A stretch of DNA of 64,000 nt, taken from Microvirgula aerodenitrificans DSM 15089. Lineage in GTDB: Bacteria; Pseudomonadota; Gammaproteobacteria; Burkholderiales; Aquaspirillaceae. The stretch is from assembly GCF_000620105.1 (NCBI RefSeq), contig NZ_JHVK01000015.1, positions 35,359-99,358 of the forward strand. Direction: 5' to 3'. The first letter of the stretch is position 1; each line of letters opens with the position of its first letter. The translations under genes were made by a program, and so were the position numbers. Under the pieces are notes generated by a model. The model ran no database searches, had not been told where the DNA came from, and saw only the letters and a program-made list of their open reading frames with translations. Of this stretch, positions 53,712 to 62,113 are shown piece by piece.

Positions 53712-55109
53712 TCAGTTGCGGATCGCGGCCAGTTTGGCGGCAGCATCGCGCAGTGCGGTGCGCAGCCCTTCTTCCACCACCGGGTGGTAGAACGGCATCG
53801 CCAGCATCTGTTCGATGGTCAGCGACTGCTGATGGCTCCAGGCCAGCAGGTGGGCAATGTTTTCCGCACGCGGCCCGGCCCATTCCGCGCCGAGGAAGCG
53901 ACCGCTGTCACGATCGGCGTAGACATGCATCAGCCCGCGATTTTTCAGCATGACCCGGCTGCGGCCCTGATCGGCGAAATCGACTTCACCAACCACGATC
54001 CGTTCCGGGTCCAGTTCGGCATGGCGCTGGCCGACCATCGCGAGTTGCGGATCGGAAAACACCACGGCGATCGTCGAGCGACGGCGCAGTGCCGACAGCG
54101 AGGGCCATGCCGCCGCGTTTTCGCCGGCCAGCCGACCCTCGTCGGCGGCTTCGTGCAGCAGCGGCAGGACATTGTTGACGTCGCCGGCAATGAAAATCGG
54201 CGCGTCACCACATTGCAGCGTGACCGGGTCGAATAGCGGCACGCCACGCGCATCCAGCGCCAGGCCGGTATTTTCCAGCCCCAGCCCGCGCACATTCGGC
54301 GCCCGTCCGGTAGCCGCCAGCAGGTAGTCGAAGCGCTCTTCGACCTGTTCGCCGGCCAGATTCACATACGGAATCACGATCTCGTCGCCGTCGCGGCGGA
54401 TCTCGCCGACCGTGGCCGCCGGGTCGAGATAGAACTCCTGCTGGAACAGCGCGGTGACATGGTCGCGGATGGCCGGGTCGGACAGCGGACCGACACTGCC
54501 GCTCATGCCGAACAGGCGCACCCCGACCCCGAGCCGCGACAGCGCCTGACCGAGTTCCAGCCCGATCACGCCGGGGCCGAATAAGGCAACCCGACCCGGC
54601 AGCGTGTCCCAGGAGAACACATCGTCATTGATGATCAGGCGATCGCCGGCAGCGCGGAACGGCGGCGGCACGACCGGCGACGAGCCGGTGGCCAGCACGA
54701 TGCGCCCGGCGCGGACCCGGATATCGTCGCCGACCTGCAGCGTGGTGTTGTCGATGAAGCGGGCAATGCCGGACAGCTTGTCCGTGGCCGGAATGTCGTC
54801 GACACCGCGCACAACAAAGCCGACAAAACGGTCGCGTTCGCGCCGTACCCGTTCCATGACGGCGCGACCGTCCACTGACACGCCGGCCACCTGCACGCCG
54901 AACGGGGCGGCATGGCGGGCTTCATGGGCGGCTTCGGCGGCGGCGATCAGCAGTTTGGACGGCATGCAGCCGACACGGGCGCAGGTAGTGCCGTGGGCAT
55001 AGCCCTCGATCAGGACAGCGGTCTTGCCGGCAGCCTTGACCGCGCGATAGGCAGCGAGGCCGGCAGTGCCGGCACCAATGATGGCGACATCAGGACGAAT
55101 CTCTTGCAT
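53712..55109 (-). CDS. Dihydrolipoamide dehydrogenase-like flavoprotein
   Basis: 465 residues, class I pyridine nucleotide-disulfide oxidoreductase. FAD motif GAGTAGLAAY is followed by the redox disulfide TTCARVGCMPSK (C43/C48), an NAD(P) fold (LFGPGVIGLELGQ), the FAD motif FIAGDVNN and the C-terminal HPVVEEG active-site His. The disulfide loop is CARVGC rather than the CLNVGC of true E3 subunits, and no 2-oxoacid dehydrogenase genes are near. A role as reductase for the neighbouring peroxiredoxin-glutaredoxin is possible. Confidence 0.9.
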   Translation of the reverse strand: MQEIRPDVAIIGAGTAGLAAYRAVKAAGKTAVLIEGYAHGTTCARVGCMPSKLLIAAAEAAHEARHAAPFGVQVAGVSVDGRAVMERVRRERDRFVGFVVRGVDDIPATDKLSGIARFIDNTTLQVGDDIRVRAGRIVLATGSSPVVPPPFRAAGDRLIINDDVFSWDTLPGRVALFGPGVIGLELGQALSRLGVGVRLFGMSGSVGPLSDPAIRDHVTALFQQEFYLDPAATVGEIRRDGDEIVIPYVNLAGEQVEERFDYLLAATGRAPNVRGLGLENTGLALDARGVPLFDPVTLQCGDAPIFIAGDVNNVLPLLHEAADEGRLAGENAAAWPSLSALRRRSTIAVVFSDPQLAMVGQRHAELDPERIVVGEVDFADQGRSRVMLKNRGLMHVYADRDSGRFLGAEWAGPRAENIAHLLAWSHQQSLTIEQMLAMPFYHPVVEEGLRTALRDAAAKLAAIRN

Positions 55110-55215
55110 TTTGCTCTCCGTGAAAAGGGGGGCGAACCGGAAAATGGCAACACGGCGGCAGCGAACTGCGCTGGCATGTTCGGGCTCGGGTCAGGATCAG
55201 GGGAAAACCGGGAAA

Positions 55216-55303
55216 GACATCCGGCCGGCGGAAGCCGCCGGATGTCGCGAACGCAGGCAAGGACGCCGCATCCTGTCCCGCCCGCGCCGGACGGCGCAGG
55301 CGG
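55216..55303. repeat. Two GC-rich hairpins between the redox genes
   Basis: GACATCCGG...CCGGATGTC (55216-55246) and a GGGCGG/CCGCCC-type stem (about 55275-55303) fill the spacer after the peroxiredoxin gene. They may terminate or attenuate transcription into the Lpd-like gene. No U-tracts are present. Confidence 0.4.
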
Positions 55304-55314
55304 GGTATCACGCA

Positions 55315-56052
55315 TCAGGCAGCGAGGAACTTTTCCAGCGCTTCGGCATTGCCGATCAGGCGGCCGTTGATGAAGATCTGCGGCGCGGTCATTTCGCCGG
55401 ACACGGCGCCGAGCACCTTGCCGCGGATCTTGTTGTCCAGCGGCACGTCGGCGTACACATAGCCGTTCTCTTCCAGCAGGCGCTTGGCTCTGGCGCAGAA
55501 CGAGCAACCGACCTTGGAGAACACCACGACCTGATCCGGCTTCTTGGCGTTCGGGTTGATGTAGTCCAGCATGGTATCGGCGTCGGACACCTTGAACGGG
55601 TCGCCCGGTTCCTGCGGCTCGATGAACATCTTCTCGACCACGCCGTCCTTGACCAGCATGGAATAGCGCCAGCTGCGCTTGCCAAAGCCGAGGTCGGTCT
55701 TGTCGACCAGCATGCCCATGCCGTCGGTGAACTCGCCGTTGCCGTCCGGCACCATGACGATGTTGCCGGCTTCCTGGTCCTTCGCCCATTCATTCATGAC
55801 GAAGGTGTCGTTGACCGATACACACAGGATGGCATCGACGCCGTTTTTGGCGAAGGCCGGGGCCAGTTCGTTGTAGCGCGGCAGGTGGGTCGACGAGCAG
55901 GTCGGCGTGAACGCACCGGGCAGCGAGAACAGGACGACGGTCTTGCCCTTGAAGAGATCATCGGTGGTGACATCCTTCCACTCGTTGTTTTCACGAACAC
56001 GGAAAGTGACGTTCGGTACGCGTTGGCCTTCACGATGGGTCAGTTGGGTCAT
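55315..56052 (-). CDS. Peroxiredoxin-glutaredoxin fusion protein
   Basis: 245 residues. An N-terminal Prx5-type peroxiredoxin (about 1-160; peroxidatic C52 in PGAFTPTCS) is fused to a C-terminal glutaredoxin (about 172-245; CSFC at 183-186, TAPQIFING). Such hybrids reduce peroxides with glutathione directly. AAGGAG lies six bases before the chosen ATG; an ATG two codons upstream abuts it. The upstream region is AT-rich. The adjacent Lpd-like flavoprotein may supply electrons, which is inference. Confidence 0.94.
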   Translation of the reverse strand: MTQLTHREGQRVPNVTFRVRENNEWKDVTTDDLFKGKTVVLFSLPGAFTPTCSSTHLPRYNELAPAFAKNGVDAILCVSVNDTFVMNEWAKDQEAGNIVMVPDGNGEFTDGMGMLVDKTDLGFGKRSWRYSMLVKDGVVEKMFIEPQEPGDPFKVSDADTMLDYINPNAKKPDQVVVFSKVGCSFCARAKRLLEENGYVYADVPLDNKIRGKVLGAVSGEMTAPQIFINGRLIGNAEALEKFLAA

Positions 56053-56247
56053 GTTCATCTCCTTGGGTTGACGTTGTCTGGGGTGCTTCGACGGGATGCA
56101 GTATCCTGCCAGCCACAGTATGCGTCTAATTTATTATCATCAAGGTGTCGATTGTAATTGGCTATGCTGTGGTGGCGGGGTTCGGTTCGCCGTGTCCGTC
56201 ACGTAAAATACCCTGATCGACAAACAGCAAACGGATGGCGGGCTTAC

Positions 56248-57621
56248 GTGAAAATACTGGTTCTGGGCGGTGGGCAGGTCGGCGCCAGCGTGGTCGAGAA
56301 TCTCGCCAGCGAAGCCAATGACATTACCGTGATCGATCTGGACGCGGCGCCACTGAAACTGCTGCAGGACCGGCTGGACATTCAGACCCTGGTCGGCAAC
56401 GCCGCCCATCCGTCGGTGCTGCAGGCGGCAGGCGCTGCCGACTGCGACATGCTGCTGGCGCTGACCCGCGATGACGAGACCAATCTGGTCGCCTGCAAGA
56501 TTGCCTCCAGCCTGTTCAATGTGCCGACCAAGATCGCCCGGGTCCGCTCCGCCGACTATGTCGAGCATGGTGACGGTCATACGCTGGAACAGTTCGGCGT
56601 CGACACCACACTGTGCCCGGAACAGATCGTGACCGACAACCTGTACCGGCTGTTTACCTGTCCCGGCGCCCTGCAGGTGGTCGAGTTCGCCAACGGTCGC
56701 GCACAGCTGGTCGCGGTTCGCGCCCATACCGGCGGCGAGCTGGTCGGCAAGACGCTGGACACCATCGCCGACGACATTCCCGATGCCGAGTGCCGGATCA
56801 GCGCGGTCTATCGCGGCGACCGGCTGATCATTCCCGATGGCAAGACCGTGCTGGACAGCGGCGACGAGGTGTTCTTCGTCGCGGCGACACCGCACGTGCC
56901 GGCGATCCTGCGGGCGCTGCGTGCCAGCGAAACGCCGATCAAGCGGGTCATGATCGCCGGTGGCGGCAATATCGGCTTCCGGCTCGCCAGCCGGCTGGAA
57001 ACCGATTTCGAGGTCAAGGTGATCGAGAAGCGCCGCGAGCGCTGTGAGTGGCTGACCGAACGACTGGGCAGCACGCTGGTGCTGCATGGCGAGGGCACCG
57101 ACGAGGAGTTGCTCGAGCAGGAATACATCGACGAGATGGACATGTTCTGCGCGCTGACCAACGACGACGAGGACAATATCATGTCCGCGTTGCTGGCCAA
57201 GCGCATGGGGGCCCGGCGGGTGATTGCGCTGGTCAACCGGCTGTCGTACGCCGACCTGCTGCAGGGCGACCGCATTGACGTGGTGCTGTCCCCTCACCTG
57301 TCGACCATCGGCTCGCTGCTGGCCTATATCCGCCGCGGCGACATCGAGGCGGTGCATCCGCTGCGGCGCGGCAAGGTCGAAGCGCTGGAGGCCATCGTCC
57401 ACGGCGACCGCAAGACCTCGCGCCTGGTCGGCCGGATGATCCAGGACGTCGATCTGCCGCAGGGCTGCTATATCAGTGCCATCGTCCGCGATGAGCGGGT
57501 GATGATGGCCCACCATGACCAGGTGGTCGAATCCGGCGATCACCTGATCGTCTTCGTGGCCCGTCGCCGCCAGGTGCGCAAGGTCGAACAGCTGTTCGAA
57601 GTCAAGCTGGGGTTCTTCTGA
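56248..57621 (+). CDS. trkA: Trk potassium uptake regulatory NAD-binding protein
   Basis: 457 residues with two RCK units. NAD motifs are LGGGQVGASV near the start and IAGGGNIGFRL near residue 235, each followed by a TrkA-C domain. Peripheral membrane protein that gates TrkH. The start is GTG at 56248 (VKILVLGGG); upstream codons have no family likeness. It overlaps trkH by one base (TGATG). Confidence 0.95.
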   Translation: MKILVLGGGQVGASVVENLASEANDITVIDLDAAPLKLLQDRLDIQTLVGNAAHPSVLQAAGAADCDMLLALTRDDETNLVACKIASSLFNVPTKIARVRSADYVEHGDGHTLEQFGVDTTLCPEQIVTDNLYRLFTCPGALQVVEFANGRAQLVAVRAHTGGELVGKTLDTIADDIPDAECRISAVYRGDRLIIPDGKTVLDSGDEVFFVAATPHVPAILRALRASETPIKRVMIAGGGNIGFRLASRLETDFEVKVIEKRRERCEWLTERLGSTLVLHGEGTDEELLEQEYIDEMDMFCALTNDDEDNIMSALLAKRMGARRVIALVNRLSYADLLQGDRIDVVLSPHLSTIGSLLAYIRRGDIEAVHPLRRGKVEALEAIVHGDRKTSRLVGRMIQDVDLPQGCYISAIVRDERVMMAHHDQVVESGDHLIVFVARRRQVRKVEQLFEVKLGFF

Positions 57622-59075
57622 TGTACAAGCTCATGCCCATCCTGCATGTGCTGTCCAAGCTGGTCATGCTGTTTTCCGGGCTGTTCATCTTCCCGTCGCT
57701 GGTGTCGATCTATTACCACGATGGCGCCCTCGACGATTTTCTGGCCTCGATGTTCGTCGGTCTGTCCGTCGGTCTGTTCCTGTGGGCGGCGACCCGCCGC
57801 TACGAGCGCGAGCTGAGGCCGCGGGACGGCTTCGTGCTGGTATCGCTGCTGTGGATCGGCTTTGCCGCGACGGCCACCACGCCGTTCCTGCTGTACTACC
57901 CGCACATGAATGTCGCCCAGGCCTTCTTCGAGGCGATGAGCGGACTGACCACCACCGGCGCCACGGTGCTGTCCGATCTCGACAGCCTGCCGCAGTCGAT
58001 CAATTTCTGGCGTCACTTCCTCAGCTGGCTCGGCGGCATGGGCATCATCGTGCTGGCGGTCGCGGTGCTGCCGCTGCTCGGCGTCGGCGGCATGCAGCTG
58101 TACAAGGCCGAGATGGCCGGGCCGATGAAGGACAGCAAGCTGACACCGCGCATCATGCAGACCGCGAAAAACCTGTGGACGGCCTATGCGGCGCTGACAC
58201 TGGCGGCCTTCCTGTGCCTGCGTCTGGCCGGCATGAGCTGGTTCGATGCGCTGTGCCATGCGTTCACTTCGCTGTCGCTGGGCGGATTCTCGTCGCGCAG
58301 CGACAGCATTGCCTACTTCGATTCGCTGGCGATCGAGCTGGTGATGATCGTGTTCATGCTGCTCGGCGCCATGAACTTCGCCAACCACTTCCTGGCCTTC
58401 CGCAACCGTTCGATCCGCCATTTCCTGCACGATGCCGAAACCCGCAGCGTGCTCGGCGTGATGGGCGTCAGCATCATCGGCCTGTCCGGCTACCTGGCCT
58501 GGCACAGCAATTACGACTATTTCACCGCCATGCGCCTGGTCAGCTTCAACCTGGTGTCGGTGGCAACCGGTTCCGGCTTCGTCAGCGCCGACTTCGGCAA
58601 CTGGCCGCTGTCGGTGCCGCTGTGGATGCTGATGCTGTCCTGCTTTGCCGTCTGCACCGGCTCCACCGGCGGCGGCATCAAGATGGGCCGGGCGCTGATC
58701 CTGTTCCGCCAGGCCTCGGGCGACATCATCCGTCTGCTGCACCCGACGGCCGTCGTGCCGGTCAAGATCAATCAGCGCGTGGTGCCACCGCAGGTGGTGC
58801 AGTCCATACTGAGTTTCATCTTTGCCTACATCGCCTGCATGGTACTGTCGACCTTTGTCTTCATGATGAGCGGGCTGGATTTTCTGTCGGCCTTCACCGC
58901 CGTCATTGCCTGCATCAACAATACCGGCGTCGGGCTGGGCGTCGTCGGCCCGTCGTCAAATTTCAGCGTGCTGAACGATTTCCAGATCTGGATGGGTTCG
59001 CTGCTGATGCTGCTCGGCCGGCTGGAAATTTTCACCCTGCTGATCATCGTTACCCCGGCGTTCTGGCGCAAATGA
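57621..59075 (+). CDS. trkH: Trk potassium uptake membrane protein
   Basis: 484 residues, four repeated M1-P-M2 units. The pore loops carry the K+ filter Gly signatures, including SGLTTTGATV, FTSLSLGGFS, VATGSGFVS and NNTGVGLG. The intramembrane loop GSTGGGIKMGR is present. It forms the K+ channel-like transporter gated by TrkA encoded upstream. Length equals that of E. coli TrkH. Confidence 0.96.
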   Translation: MYKLMPILHVLSKLVMLFSGLFIFPSLVSIYYHDGALDDFLASMFVGLSVGLFLWAATRRYERELRPRDGFVLVSLLWIGFAATATTPFLLYYPHMNVAQAFFEAMSGLTTTGATVLSDLDSLPQSINFWRHFLSWLGGMGIIVLAVAVLPLLGVGGMQLYKAEMAGPMKDSKLTPRIMQTAKNLWTAYAALTLAAFLCLRLAGMSWFDALCHAFTSLSLGGFSSRSDSIAYFDSLAIELVMIVFMLLGAMNFANHFLAFRNRSIRHFLHDAETRSVLGVMGVSIIGLSGYLAWHSNYDYFTAMRLVSFNLVSVATGSGFVSADFGNWPLSVPLWMLMLSCFAVCTGSTGGGIKMGRALILFRQASGDIIRLLHPTAVVPVKINQRVVPPQVVQSILSFIFAYIACMVLSTFVFMMSGLDFLSAFTAVIACINNTGVGLGVVGPSSNFSVLNDFQIWMGSLLMLLGRLEIFTLLIIVTPAFWRK

Positions 59076-59112
59076 CCGCCTGTTGCAAACCGTTTATGAA
59101 TCAAGTTGAGCC

Positions 59113-61050
59113 ATGATGACGTTTCCCCGACTGACACTGACCACCCTCGCCTGCCTCGCCGTTTTCTCGCTGCCGGCCTGTGCCGGTGATGCCGACATCG
59201 TGTCCGCACGCGACGCGGCACGACGCAATGACAGCGTGGCGCTGGATGCCGCCGCTGCCGCGGCGCAAAACGACCTGCTGGCCGGCTATCCTCAGTTCTG
59301 GCGGCTGGCCCGCACTCTGGACCGTGCCTCCCCCACGGAAGTGCATGGTTTTATCGACCGCAACAGCGACGGCCCGCTCGGTGAACAGCTGCGCCTGCTG
59401 TGGGCCAAGCAGCTGGCGAAGTCCGGCCTGTGGCGGGATTTTGCCGCCGAGTATGCGGCACTGCCGGAAGCGGCACGCGATGATGAAGTCGAATGCTATG
59501 CCCTGGCCGAGCGCATTCTCGACAACAACGACAAGGCGGCCGTCGCCACCGCACTGAAAACGCGCTGGCGCATCGGCAGGGCCCAGTCTGCCGGCTGCGA
59601 AACCCTGATCCGCACCGTGGCCCGCAGCGGCATGGTGACCGACGACGACCTGTGGCTGCGGGCCCAGGCATTGCTGGCAGCCGATCGCACCACGGCTGCG
59701 CGCGAGCTGACCGCCGGCACCGCCACGCCGCTGACCGCCGCCGGCATCGCCCGGCCTGAACTGGCCGACATGTCGACCCCGGCCGGCCGTACGCTGCGGC
59801 TGTATGCAATCCAGAAACAGATGCGCAAGGACATCACCGGCGCCGCGGCACAGCTGGCCTCGCTGCAGGACCGGCTGCCGGCACGGGACGTCGGCGTGCT
59901 GTGGGGGCAGATCGGACTGGCGTCGGCCCGCAAGCTGGACACCATTGGCGCCCTGTCGTACTTCGCGCGCGCCGACAAGGCGTCGCTGAGCAATGAACAG
60001 TGGGAATGGTGGGCACGTGCGGCGCTGCGCGAAGGCCGCTGGCCGACGGTACAGAGCGTGATCGAGTCGATGCCCGCCACGCTGGCCGACAACGCCAGCT
60101 GGCTGTACTGGCACGGCCGCGCCCTGGCCGCCCAGGGCAAGCCGGGCGCGAACCGCGATTACCAGCGCGCCAGTGACACCGGCAACGGTTTCTACCCGCT
60201 GATGTCGCGCGAGGAGCTCGGCAGCAGTTCGCAGCCGGCGCAGTCGGCCTGGAAGCCCGATGCGCGCGAAATCGACAAGGTGCGCGCCCAGCCGGCGGTG
60301 CAGCGCTCGCTGGCGCTGCTGAATATCGCCAACAGCTATGCCCGTCCGGAATTCCGCGAAGATGCCAAGCGCGAATGGCGCTGGGCCATGCGTGACAAGA
60401 ACGACGCCTGGCTGCTGTCCGCTGCCGAAATCGCCCGCCAGGCGAATTTCTACGACATGAGCATCTACAGTGCCGACCGCACCCGCAGCCAGCACGACTG
60501 GAGCCTGCGCTACCTGTCGCCGTTCCGCGACGTGACGCGGCGCTACGCCAGCCAGATGGGGCTGGATGAAGCCTGGATCTATGGCCTGATCCGCCAGGAA
60601 AGCCGCTTCGTCAACGTGGCCCGCTCCGGCGTCGGTGCCTCCGGCCTGATGCAATTGATGCCGGCCACCGCCAAATGGGTGGCCAGCAAGTCGGGCATGG
60701 GCAGTTACTCGGTCAACGATATCGAACACAATATCCAGCTCGGCACCTGGTATCTGAACTACGTGTATACCTCGCTGGGCGACGCCGTGCGGGCCACGGC
60801 CGCCTATAACGCCGGCCCGGGCCGGGCGCGGGCCTGGCAGGCCGAGCGGCCGCTGGAAGGCGCGATCTATGCGGAAACCATTCCGTTCACGGAAACCCGC
60901 GATTACGTGCAGAAGGTGATGGCCAACGCCGTCCACTATGCGTCGGTATTCGGCCATAGCCGGATTGCACTGAAGGACCGCCTCGGCGTCATTCCGCCGC
61001 GTGGTGGCGCAGCCGTCGCCAACCCGTCCCCGTCTCCGGACGGCAACTGA
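59113..61050 (+). CDS. slt: Soluble lytic murein transglycosylase
   Basis: 645 residues, periplasmic. The signal peptide ends near CAGD. A long superhelical U/L domain (about 30-460) precedes the catalytic goose-lysozyme-type domain with Glu496 in IRQESRF, GLMQLMPATA and AAYNAGPGRA. It cleaves the glycan strands of peptidoglycan to 1,6-anhydro products. It lies 38 bases after trkH on the same strand. Confidence 0.94.
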   Translation: MMTFPRLTLTTLACLAVFSLPACAGDADIVSARDAARRNDSVALDAAAAAAQNDLLAGYPQFWRLARTLDRASPTEVHGFIDRNSDGPLGEQLRLLWAKQLAKSGLWRDFAAEYAALPEAARDDEVECYALAERILDNNDKAAVATALKTRWRIGRAQSAGCETLIRTVARSGMVTDDDLWLRAQALLAADRTTAARELTAGTATPLTAAGIARPELADMSTPAGRTLRLYAIQKQMRKDITGAAAQLASLQDRLPARDVGVLWGQIGLASARKLDTIGALSYFARADKASLSNEQWEWWARAALREGRWPTVQSVIESMPATLADNASWLYWHGRALAAQGKPGANRDYQRASDTGNGFYPLMSREELGSSSQPAQSAWKPDAREIDKVRAQPAVQRSLALLNIANSYARPEFREDAKREWRWAMRDKNDAWLLSAAEIARQANFYDMSIYSADRTRSQHDWSLRYLSPFRDVTRRYASQMGLDEAWIYGLIRQESRFVNVARSGVGASGLMQLMPATAKWVASKSGMGSYSVNDIEHNIQLGTWYLNYVYTSLGDAVRATAAYNAGPGRARAWQAERPLEGAIYAETIPFTETRDYVQKVMANAVHYASVFGHSRIALKDRLGVIPPRGGAAVANPSPSPDGN

Positions 61051-61074
61051 TTTGTCCCTTGCGGAGAAACGACC

Positions 61075-62019
61075 ATGTACCCACTGCAACGCTTCTGCCT
61101 GATCGGCGGTAGCGGTTTTATCGGCACCTATCTCGCTGAGCGGCTGATCCGCGCCGGCAAGCGGGTCACCATTCCGACCCGGCAGTTCGAACGGGCGAAG
61201 CGGCGGGTGCTGTCGCTGCCGCAACTTGAGCTGGCCGAAGTCAATATCGGCGACGCCGATGCGCTGGCTGCCCTGCTGCGCGGCCATGATGCCGTGGTCA
61301 ATCTGGTCGGCATCCTGCATGGCAGTCGCCAGGATTTCGAGCGGGCCCATGTCGGCCTGACCGGCACGATCCTGCGCGCCTGCCAGCTGGCTGGCGTCCG
61401 CCGCTATGGCCATATCAGCGCCATCGGTGCCGCCCCGGACGCTGCCAGCGACTACCAGCGCAGCAAGGCGCAGGCAGAAGCCCTGGTGCGCGACTCCGGG
61501 CTGGACTGGACCCTGTTCCGGCCGTCGGTGGTGTTCGGACGCGAGGATCACTTCCTGAACCTGTTCGCCAGCCTGCAGCGCTATCTGCCGCTGCTGCCGC
61601 TGGCCGGTGCCGATACCCGTTTCCAGCCGGTCTGGGTCGATGATGTCGCCCGGGCCATCGTGGCCGCGCTGGCCTGCGATGCCGCGGTCGGCAAGACACT
61701 GGAGCTGGTCGGACCCGATATCCTGACCCTGCGCGAACTGGTGAAGAAAGTCGGCCGCTGGAGCGGTCATCCCCGGCCGGTCATCGGCCTGCCGACCGGA
61801 CTGGCACTGCTGCAGGCCGGGTTGATGGAGTGCCTGCCGGGCCAGCCACTGATGTCGCGCGACAATGTGCGTTCGCTGGCCACCGACAATGTCGGCAGCC
61901 AGGGTTTTCCGTCCGGCCTGCTCGGCTTTGCACCGTCGTCATTGAATGCGATTGCCCCCGGCTGGCTGGCGGGTGGCGACAGCGCCTTCGACCGGCTGCG
62001 CGCGGGCGCCCGCCGCTGA
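61075..62019 (+). CDS. NDUFA9-like NAD(P)-binding epimerase/dehydratase family protein
   Basis: 314 residues, atypical SDR. The motif GGSGFIGTYLAERL is followed by a HISAIGA strand and YQRSKAQAE, with the active-site Tyr/Lys pair. The pattern matches bacterial relatives of the complex I subunit NDUFA9, often annotated as complex I-associated. GGAG lies eight bases before the ATG. The substrate is unknown. Confidence 0.9.
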   Translation: MYPLQRFCLIGGSGFIGTYLAERLIRAGKRVTIPTRQFERAKRRVLSLPQLELAEVNIGDADALAALLRGHDAVVNLVGILHGSRQDFERAHVGLTGTILRACQLAGVRRYGHISAIGAAPDAASDYQRSKAQAEALVRDSGLDWTLFRPSVVFGREDHFLNLFASLQRYLPLLPLAGADTRFQPVWVDDVARAIVAALACDAAVGKTLELVGPDILTLRELVKKVGRWSGHPRPVIGLPTGLALLQAGLMECLPGQPLMSRDNVRSLATDNVGSQGFPSGLLGFAPSSLNAIAPGWLAGGDSAFDRLRAGARR

Positions 62020-62113
62020 GACGCGGACAGGCACGTTTGTCGGCATGTCACTTGCCGTGATGGCGGGCTTTCTATGCTGAGAGCTGTCAATGCGCCTGCC
62101 ACTGGAGCATGCG

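Noticed and set aside
56059..56170. OxyR-type site upstream of the peroxiredoxin-glutaredoxin gene
   Set aside because: ATAG/CTAT tetrads with seven-base spacing are matched too poorly; only AT-richness is evident.
59101..61770. Very long minus-strand frame (889 codons) opposite slt and the epimerase gene
   Set aside because: It spans two well-identified genes on the other strand and has no recognisable domain.
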